Shown here: positions 57,045 to 64,000 of the stretch, in pieces | Numbering within the stretch: the stretch's first letter is position 1 | Layout: the number at the start of each line of letters is the position of its first letter | NCBI GenBank assembly: GCA_003508835.1 | Contig: PUFA01000057.1 | Coordinates: forward strand, 6,646,501 to 6,710,500 | Origin: Eonycteris spelaea | Taxonomy: Eukaryota; Chordata; Mammalia; Chiroptera; Pteropodidae | Length of the DNA: 64,000 nt | Reading direction: 5' to 3' | Program-made: the position numbers and the translations under genes | The notes under the pieces: generated by a model | Told to the model about the DNA's origin: nothing | The model's input: only the letters and a program-made list of their open reading frames with translations | Databases searched by the model: none

Positions 57045-59859
57045 ATTACTACTGACATTGCAGAAATACAAAGGATCATAGAAGAATACTATGAAAATAC
57101 ACAACACCACATTTAAATAAACTAGAAGAAATGGACCAGTACTTAGAAAAATACAACCTTCCTAGACTGAATCAAGAACTGGAAAATCTAAATAGACCAA
57201 TCAGCAGTATGGAAATGAAACAATCATCAAAAACCTACCAAAAAGTAAAAGTCCAGGACCAGATGGCTTCACCAGTGAATTCTATCAACATTCAAAGATT
57301 TAATACCTATTCTCTTCAAGCTATCTAAAAATCGAAGAGAAGGCAATACTTCCCTACTCATTTTATGAGGCCAATGTTACTCCGATACCAAAACCTAGTA
57401 AAGATAACACAAAAAAAGAAAACTACAGACCAATATCTCTCATGAACACACATGCAAAAATCCTTAATAAGATACTAGCAAACCGAATACAGCAACAATT
57501 AAAAAGATTACACACCACAATCAAGTGGGTTTTACCCCAGAGGTGCAGGGATGGTTGCATACATAAATCAATTAATATGATACACCACATAAACAAATTA
57601 AAAAATAAGAATCATACAATCATATCAATAGATGCAGAAAAAGCCTTTGACAAGATACAGCATCCATTTATGATCAAAATACTTAACAAAGTCAGTATAG
57701 AAGGAAAATACCTTAACATAAAAAGGCCATCTATGACAAGCCTCAGTGAACATTATATTTAATGATGAAAAATAAAACCCTTCCCTCTAAGATCAAGAAC
57801 AAGGCAAGGCTGTCCACTCTCACCACTGTTATTCAATATAATATTGGAGGTCCTAGCGAGTGCAAATCAGACAAGAGAGATATAAAAGGCATCCAAATAC
57901 GAAACGAAGAAATCAGACTGTCAGGTGACATGAGTCTCTATATAGAAAACCCTAAAGACTCCACAAGAATAGTACTAAACAATAAACAAATACAGTAAAG
58001 TATCTGGATACAAAATCAACGTTCAAAAATCCATAGTGTTCCGAAACACGTGACAGACCTATGTAATGAAAACTACAAGACTCTATTAAAAGAAATTGAA
58101 GCAGATACAAAGAAATGGAAGATATTTGGAAGAATCAACATAGTCAAAATGACCATATTACCTAAAGCATAATACAGATTTAATGCATCCCCATCAAAAC
58201 CCCCTGGCATTTTTTAAAAAAAATAGAAAAAATCATCAGATTTGTATGGAAGCACAAAAGACCCCAAATTGCCAAAGCCATCCTGAGAAAAAAGAATGAG
58301 GCTGGAGGCATCACTCTGCCTGACTTCAAATTATACTACAAAGTGACAGTAATCAAAACGGCATGGTATTGGCAGCAAAACAGACACATGGACCAGTGGA
58401 ACAGAATTGAGAGTCCAGAAGTAAACCCATATTTATATGGGCAAATAATTTTCGACAAAGAAGCCAAAAACATACAGTGGAGAAAGGAAAGCCTCTTCAA
58501 TAAATGGTGCTGGGAAAACTGGAAAGCCACCTGCAAAAGAATGAAACTAGATTGTTGTCTATCACCACACACCAAATTAACTCAAAATGGATTAAGGACC
58601 TGAATATAAGACCTGAAAAATAAAATGCATAGAAGAAAACATAGGAATAAACTCAAGGACCTTGGACTTAAAGAGGATTTTATGAATTTGACCTCAAGGC
58701 AAGGGAAGTAAAAGCTAAAATAAAAAATGGGACTACATCAAACTAAAAAGCTTCTGCTCAGCAAAAGAAACTATCAACAAGGTAAAGAGACAACCCTAGA
58801 ATGGGAAAATATATTTGCAAGCAACACCTCTGATAAGGGCCTAATATCCAAAATATACAAAGAACTCAATACAACTCAATAATGACAAAAAAACCCAAAT
58901 GGGAGGCTGAACAGACACTTCCCCTAGAGGACATACAAATGGCCAACAAATATGAAAAGATGCTCAACATCGCTAGCTATTAGGGAAATGCAAATCAAAA
59001 CCACAATGAGATACCATCTCACACCTGTTAGAATAGCTATAATCAACAGGACAAGTAATAACAAATGTTGGAGAGGATGCAGAGAAAAAGGAACCCTCAT
59101 ACACTGCTGGTGGACTGCAAATTGGTACAGCCACTATGGAAAACAGTATGGAGGTTCCTCAAAAAACTAAGAATTGATCTACCATATGATCCAGCAATCC
59201 TCTACTGGGTATTTACCCCAAAGACTTGAAAACATCAATCAAAAAATATTTGCACACCGATGTTCATAGCAGCATTATTCACAGTGGCCAGGACATGGAA
59301 GCAACGAAGTGTCCTATGATAGATGATGGCTAAAGAAGCTGTGGTACATATATACAATGGAATATTACTCAGCCATAAGAAGAGATGAAATACTGCCATT
59401 TGCAACAACATGGATGGACCTCGAGATAATCATGCTAAGCAAAATAAGCCAGACAGAAAAAGTTGAAAATCACATGATATCACTTATATGTGGATATAAA
59501 CCTAAAAGCAACAAATGAGCATGAACAAACAGAGACTCATGGACATGGAGTATAGAGCAGTAGTTACCAGAGGACTATAGACTAGTGGTTACTAGTTGGG
59601 TGGGGGAGGAGGGGAGAGTAAGGGAAGATAAAGGAGGTCAAATATAGGGTTTAGGGGATGGTGAGTGGGTAAAGGGGATCAAATATGGTAGCTGAAGGAA
59701 ACTGGACTTTGGGTGGTAAACACAATCGAATATGCAGATGTCAAATGATAATGTACACCTGAAAATTATATAATTGTATTAACCAATGTTACTCCAATAA
59801 ACTTAACTAAAAATTAAAATAAAATAAAATAAAAAATAAAATAAAATTGAAGTATGTGG

Positions 59860-60079
59860 TTAAAAATCTTTGGTTGTTCCATTTTTTCATAATCTTTTTC
59901 CTTATTTTTAAGAGGTATAATTTAGAGGAGGGGGTTCATATTATAAATGTTTAGCTGATGTTCAAAGTTCATTTAGATTGATTTAATTTCCCTTTTTTCT
60001 ATAAATTCAAGTAAATCTAACAATATGTAAAATCTTTAAAATGCATGACTAATATAATCTAAAACTATAACAAAGGGGT
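59860..60079. other. Unassigned AT-rich sequence
   Basis: Flank of the L1, nothing recognised. Confidence 0.4.
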
Positions 60080-60255
60080 TAAGAGTATGAATTCTTGATT
60101 CAGATTACTAGTATGACCCTGGATAAATTACTCATGTTTTGTGTTTGAGTTCACCTGTAAAATAGGATTAATTATTCTTAGTTTATCGTTTACAGGTAAT
60201 CCATGTAAAGCATGTGGTACAGGGCTCAAAAGTTAGCTATAATTATCTCTCCTTC
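60080..60255 (+). repeat. MIR SINE
   Basis: 'taagagtatgaattcttgat', 'atgaccctggataaattact' and 'acctgtaaaataggattaat' are MIR landmarks on the + strand. Confidence 0.6.
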
Positions 60256-60891
60256 CATTTTTGTTATTCATATATGTAAATGACATTCACCAAATGTTAA
60301 TGAATATAATTTCTGGGTGATGGGATTTGGGGTCTATTTTCTTCTTTATGCAGTTCTGTACTGCTTGATTTTCTTTTTTACAGTGAATAATACAAAGTGG
60401 TTCCTTAAAAAATTAAGAAAACATATATATAAATTTTAAAATTAAGGGTAACTAAATCATAATTTATTGTGCCTATTTCTTATGATTTACAACTTCAACT
60501 TCTTATAATGTTAACTACTCACATTTTCAATACATTTAAAAAATCAAACCATTTTTAAAGTTAACTATTATTTTTGGACTCCAATGGCTCCCCAGTAATG
60601 ATTTTCCTTAATAAATGAAGAGAGGCTTGTTTCTTTTTAGCCTAGCCATTTCTTCCATTACTTTTCTTCATAGACTTCATATTTTAAATGTTTTTTGTCC
60701 TACCAAAAAAAAAAATGCACACATTTAGAGGAAAATGTGTTTCTCACTTTTAGAAGTAGACACAATTACCCATGTCTGAGAGTTACGCTACTGACTGATA
60801 TTATCCAATGATGTGTTAAACCACTTAAAACAGACTGAGACAGAGCAAATATTCTGGAAATGTTAATTATATATAACAGCCAAAACAAGGC

Positions 60892-60903
60892 GGGGGGGGG
60901 GGG
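60892..60903 (+). repeat. Homopolymer run of 12 G
   Basis: A run of 12 G preceded by GGC. The length of such runs is often misread in sequencing. Confidence 0.9.
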
Positions 60904-61220
60904 AGCTATTTTGTCAGTCTGTGCTGCCTTGTGGTAATTAATGTATCACTTCTATTTGACATTTTGAAATACACAATATAACAATAAGGATTCAAAGGTA
61001 ACCCCAAGCATACCTGGAAGCCTTAGGATCTCCAGCTTGGGGTCAACTGCTGCTAGCCATTGACTCTCCCACTGTGGGGGTCACTCTACTCTCATATGGG
61101 ACTGTGATGCTCTTTGATTTAGGGTGTTGAAGTGTGGAGCTTGTTGTCAAGGACATGCCCCTGCAACCCTCCAACCTTCCTTTCGACTCAGTGAAAATGT
61201 TTCCTATAAACTAATTCTTA

Positions 61221-61226
61221 CACATG

Positions 61227-61262
<36 letters not shown>
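61221..61262. repeat. (CA)n with embedded (CG)n
   Basis: About 21 alternating purine-pyrimidine pairs, including CGCGCG near the left end. This is a classic sequence type for Z-DNA. Confidence 0.9.
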
Positions 61263-61479
61263 TGGAATCTAATTAATATGCAACTGTTTTTCTAAGACCA
61301 AAGGACTTTTCTCAAAAAGAAAAAGCTAATTCCATTTATATAAAATTCTAGGACAGAATTCACTAACTCGTCATTGCTGTTGAGGCTGTGTGGATGAGGG
61401 TTTATTAACAAGGGACATGAGAGAACTTTCTGGAGTGATGGGGGCATTCTATAGAGACGGGTTTGGGTTTCATAGGCAT

Positions 61480-61800
61480 CTGCATTTGTCAAAATTCACT
61501 AAATGGTACGCTTAAGATTTGTGCATTTCATTGTAAGTCAATTTACTTTTAAAAATAACTAAACAAATAGTAAACTCTAGTTTAATGCTATGAATGCTGA
61601 AGTGTTTACAGGTGATATGAAATTGGTATCTGAAACTGAAATGAATTAAAAATTAGATGGACTGATGGAGGGATGAAAAAAAAGTTTGTGACAAAAAATA
61701 CAGTAAAATGTTAACTGTGGTGGGCATCTGGATATTCACTATGATTCTCCCAAATGTTATGTTAGAAAATTCTCAAAAGTAAAAATATTGAAAGGAAAAG
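61480..61800 (+). mobile_element. Old L1 3' UTR end
   Basis: 'ggtacgcttaagatttgtgc', 'tgaatgctgaagtgtttaca' and 'cagtaaaatgttaactgtgg' match the 3' UTR family also seen at 3,099-3,475. It ends near 61,800 in A-rich sequence. Confidence 0.55.
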
Positions 61801-62084
61801 GATTGAGGTAGATTTAAATATTATTATCTTTAAATATGTTATTCCAGCTTATTCAACTTTTAGGATTCTGCTTCGTAAAAGGGCATTTACTATATTTCTA
61901 ACCAAAGAAGTCTTCATAATGGAAGACTAGTACCTCGGTGGTATTTCTCTGCATGAACGTGGCTGGATGGTAATAATTTACACATTCTTTGGCCCCTTAG
62001 TTTTTGTCAACGGGGGCAAGGAGTGCAATGCACTCATCTAATGATCCTGTGCATGGTGTGAGATGGGCACTTAATTAATGTGTG
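61801..62084. other. Unassigned sequence
   Basis: Nothing recognised. Confidence 0.4.
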
Positions 62085-62275
62085 TTAAGAGCAGGGTTTT
62101 GGAAACAAGTAGGTTCAGATTTGGGTTCTGCAACTTACTGGCTACATAACCACGGTGAAAATTACTCTATCAGCTCTGGATTTTTATCATAAAAAGGGGT
62201 GTTAATATGAGGGTAAAGCACATCATGCCATTGGCTTTTGAAAGAGCTTTAAATATAGTAGCTCATACCTGAGGT
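62085..62275 (+). repeat. MIR SINE
   Basis: 'ttaagagcagggttttggaa', 'gggttctgcaacttactggc' and 'tagtagctcatacc' are MIR landmarks on the + strand. Confidence 0.6.
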
Positions 62276-63850
62276 TGAGTCACACCTTTGTCATCGGGCC
62301 CTCCAGAAATACTGGGAAACCAAAATCTCAATTGAATCATAGGTAGTGACTGCTCATTCTCATCAAGACTGAGGCATCTCGTCAACCCGCTTCCAGGACA
62401 GACCTCACTTGGCTGCTCCTTCTGAAGTTCACCTCCCTGTCATTACAACATGACTCCTGGAAAATGATCACTCTAAGTGTAGGCCCCAACCAGGAGCACC
62501 TCCCTACTGGCAAGCTCAAGTCTCCAAATGACAATCTGCATCTTATCAGGATCCTTGGCATATTTCAAGTTGAGAAGCTCTGGTTCTAAATTAGATGGGT
62601 TTTCTGATGATTCCCAGTTGCCCATTGACAATAAATCTCACTTGTCTTTACCACAGCTACCTCCAGTCCTTTATTCTCTTTATCTTATTGCCTTTAATCT
62701 CCATTTTCAAGGATCTGCTCCTCACAGCTGTCACCATTATTGTCATTTTTTAAAAAAATCTGATCATGACACCCAGTCTTGCTTAATTATAACATTGGTT
62801 AAAAAAAAAACTTATTGAAAGACAATCAGGTTTTTCTGAATGTATTTGAATATGTGTAGATGATGCATTATTTAAAAAAAAAATTAACATATCAATAAAA
62901 TTCCTATCCTGCAACAATTAGGGTTGTGTTGTTATAATTTTATAAGGTCACCAGTGCATAGGATTGAGTCTAGACACTTCAGCCAGGCAGGGTAGGAAGT
63001 TCATGAAGTCACAATTTTCCTCAGCAACTTACCTCCTGCCACTCCCCACCTAATGTTCCATTCTCCAAGCCTTCACAGCTCACTGAGCCTCTGAATAGCT
63101 CCAGTGACATAGTTATCAGAAAGCTTGCACATCCATCTCTCACTGTTTACCTGAAAATACCTTATTTTCTCTTTTTTAAAACAGCATTCCATTTAAATGT
63201 TCAATGCCAACTATAGAAGGAGTGCTGGCATTGGAAAATCATAGTGTAAACCAACACAGTAAAGGACTGGTTTAGGTCAGGATCATTAACAGGTGTATGT
63301 TCTTAAAGCGTCCCCTCAGGGATGCTGTTAGATATAAGTAAAAAAAATAGTAACTGTACAAGGTAGAAATCGGCATCATCAAATGTGATACCCTAAGAAG
63401 GACACAACTGCACTCATGGTCAGTACTCTGACTAGAATGCACAGCCTGAATCTGATCACATGGGAATATATACAAACTCCAGGTAAGAAATGCTCAGCTA
63501 CCAAAAAGAAGGCCCTCATTATTCAAGAATTGTATTGTCATAAAGGACAAAAATAGAAATATCCCAAATTAAAAGAGACTAGGGACATGACAACTAACTC
63601 TAAAATCCTAGACTGTCCTGTACTAGAGGGGAAAAATGTTATTATTAAACACATTATTGGGTAAATTGTCAAGTTCGATTATGGATGGTAGGTTATGTAA
63701 AAGTATTGCTTCATTGTTAAATTTACTGAACTGGGTAATTACTGTGGTATACACTGATGTATCTAAGGATCAATGACATATACAACTTAACCCAAAAATG
63801 GTTCTGGAAAAAATTACATATATTAAATATATATTAAAATACATGTATAT
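62276..63850. other. Unassigned sequence with a possible MER5 trace
   Basis: No gene. 'gacaatctgcatcttatcag' and 'catatttcaagttgagaagc' at 62,530-62,585 may be the 3' side of a MER5-like MITE. A 96-codon frame (62,528-62,818) across it has no motif. Confidence 0.35.
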
Positions 63851-63892
63851 ATGGAGAGAGAGGGGAGGGAGAGGAGGGAAGGAGAAAGAGAA

Positions 63893-63941
<49 letters not shown>

Positions 63942-63949
63942 CAGAGAGA

Positions 63950-63982
<33 letters not shown>

Positions 63983-64000
63983 GAAGAGAGAGCGAATGAG
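63851..64000 (+). repeat. (GA)n purine tract, runs off the window
   Basis: About 150 bases of almost pure purine on the + strand, mainly GA with GGGA, GAAA and GACA interruptions. The right edge is beyond the window. Confidence 0.95.

Larger units (their letters stand above)
54779..59518 (+). pseudogene. L1 ORF2 pseudogene (endonuclease, reverse transcriptase, Cys-rich end)
   Basis: ORF2 normally nicks target DNA and reverse-transcribes L1 RNA. The endonuclease starts MVIKRPHISIIIPNVNGLNS, and its late catalytic SDHNALKLE motif is at about 55,760. A frameshift falls near 54,940. The reverse transcriptase region spans about 57,130-58,000. Its FADD active-site box is damaged: three codons are missing and the next one is changed, giving RLSGDMSLYIENP at about 57,912-57,950. 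The Cys-rich end contains [20 protein letters not shown] near 58,955. Three LTR insertions split the gene: two in the endonuclease half and one before the reverse transcriptase. Confidence 0.88.
52669..59843 (+). mobile_element. Full-length L1 with target duplications, interrupted by three solo LTRs
   Basis: The element begins AGATCTTTGGAAACATGGCG after the 16-base duplication AAATTGAAATATGTGG (52,653-52,668). It ends in an (AAAAT)n tail before AAATTGAAGTATGTGG (59,844-59,859; one mismatch). It has a 5' UTR with an (AAAC)n run, a broken ORF1, ORF2 from an ATG at 54,779 to a TGA at 59,516-59,518, and a short 3' UTR. Without the three LTRs and their duplicated targets it would be about 6.1 kb, the usual length. 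Its ORF2 end and 3' UTR look bat-like to me. It is dead: many stops, shifts and a ruined catalytic box. Confidence 0.92.
60256..61479. other. Unassigned sequence with simple runs
   Basis: At 60,270-60,420 there are words like an old L1 3' end ('tttctgggtgatgggatttg'). A run of 12 Gs and a CA/CG tract follow. No gene. Confidence 0.4.

Overview
This is vertebrate nuclear DNA, almost certainly from a placental mammal. I find no intact protein-coding gene, no convincing exon and no structural RNA gene. The window is intergenic or deep-intronic sequence built from layers of transposable elements: many LINE-1 (L1) pieces of different ages, MIR and L2 remnants, MaLR-type LTRs (MLT1- and MSTB-like), small hAT and Tigger DNA transposon fossils, and microsatellites. 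The younger L1 copies have 3' ends that look Laurasiatherian, and to me most like a bat. I saw no copy of Alu, rodent B1/B2, carnivore SINEC, ruminant Bov-A, pig PRE-1, horse ERE or vesper-bat VES. That fits a bat lineage poor in SINEs, such as a fruit bat, but this is inference from memory.

Layout. 0-8.7 kb: a Tigger-type MITE, MIRs, L1 fragments, a hAT MITE with an 8-base target duplication, and a weak broken reading frame (5.6-6.3 kb). 8.7-12 kb: an antisense L1 that keeps its 5' UTR, ORF1 and 3' end but has lost most of ORF2. 12-14.1 kb: an inverted duplication whose segments are in a different order in the two arms, with an MLT1 LTR in the spacer. 14-23 kb: mostly unassigned sequence with MLT1, MIR and L2 pieces and a second weak broken reading frame (17.4-17.8 kb). 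23-29.6 kb: stacked antisense L1s, one carrying a 34-base perfect palindrome. 31.8-34.9 kb: two sense L1 pieces, the second again without most of ORF2. 37.8-42.9 kb: L1 pieces, one with a segment inverted in place. 45.2-50.3 kb: the longest block with no recognised repeat. 50.3 kb: an MSTB-like LTR with 5-base target duplications. 52.7-59.8 kb: a full-length L1 with 16-base target duplications, interrupted by three solo LTRs of three different families. 59.8-64 kb: MIRs, an L1 3' end, simple repeats and a long GA tract running off the window.

Nothing here works together as a pathway. The interest lies in how the locus was built: nested insertion, template-switch-like rearrangement and solo-LTR formation. 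Repeat family names are from memory, boundaries are read by eye, and most unlabelled edges are good to about 10-30 bases.
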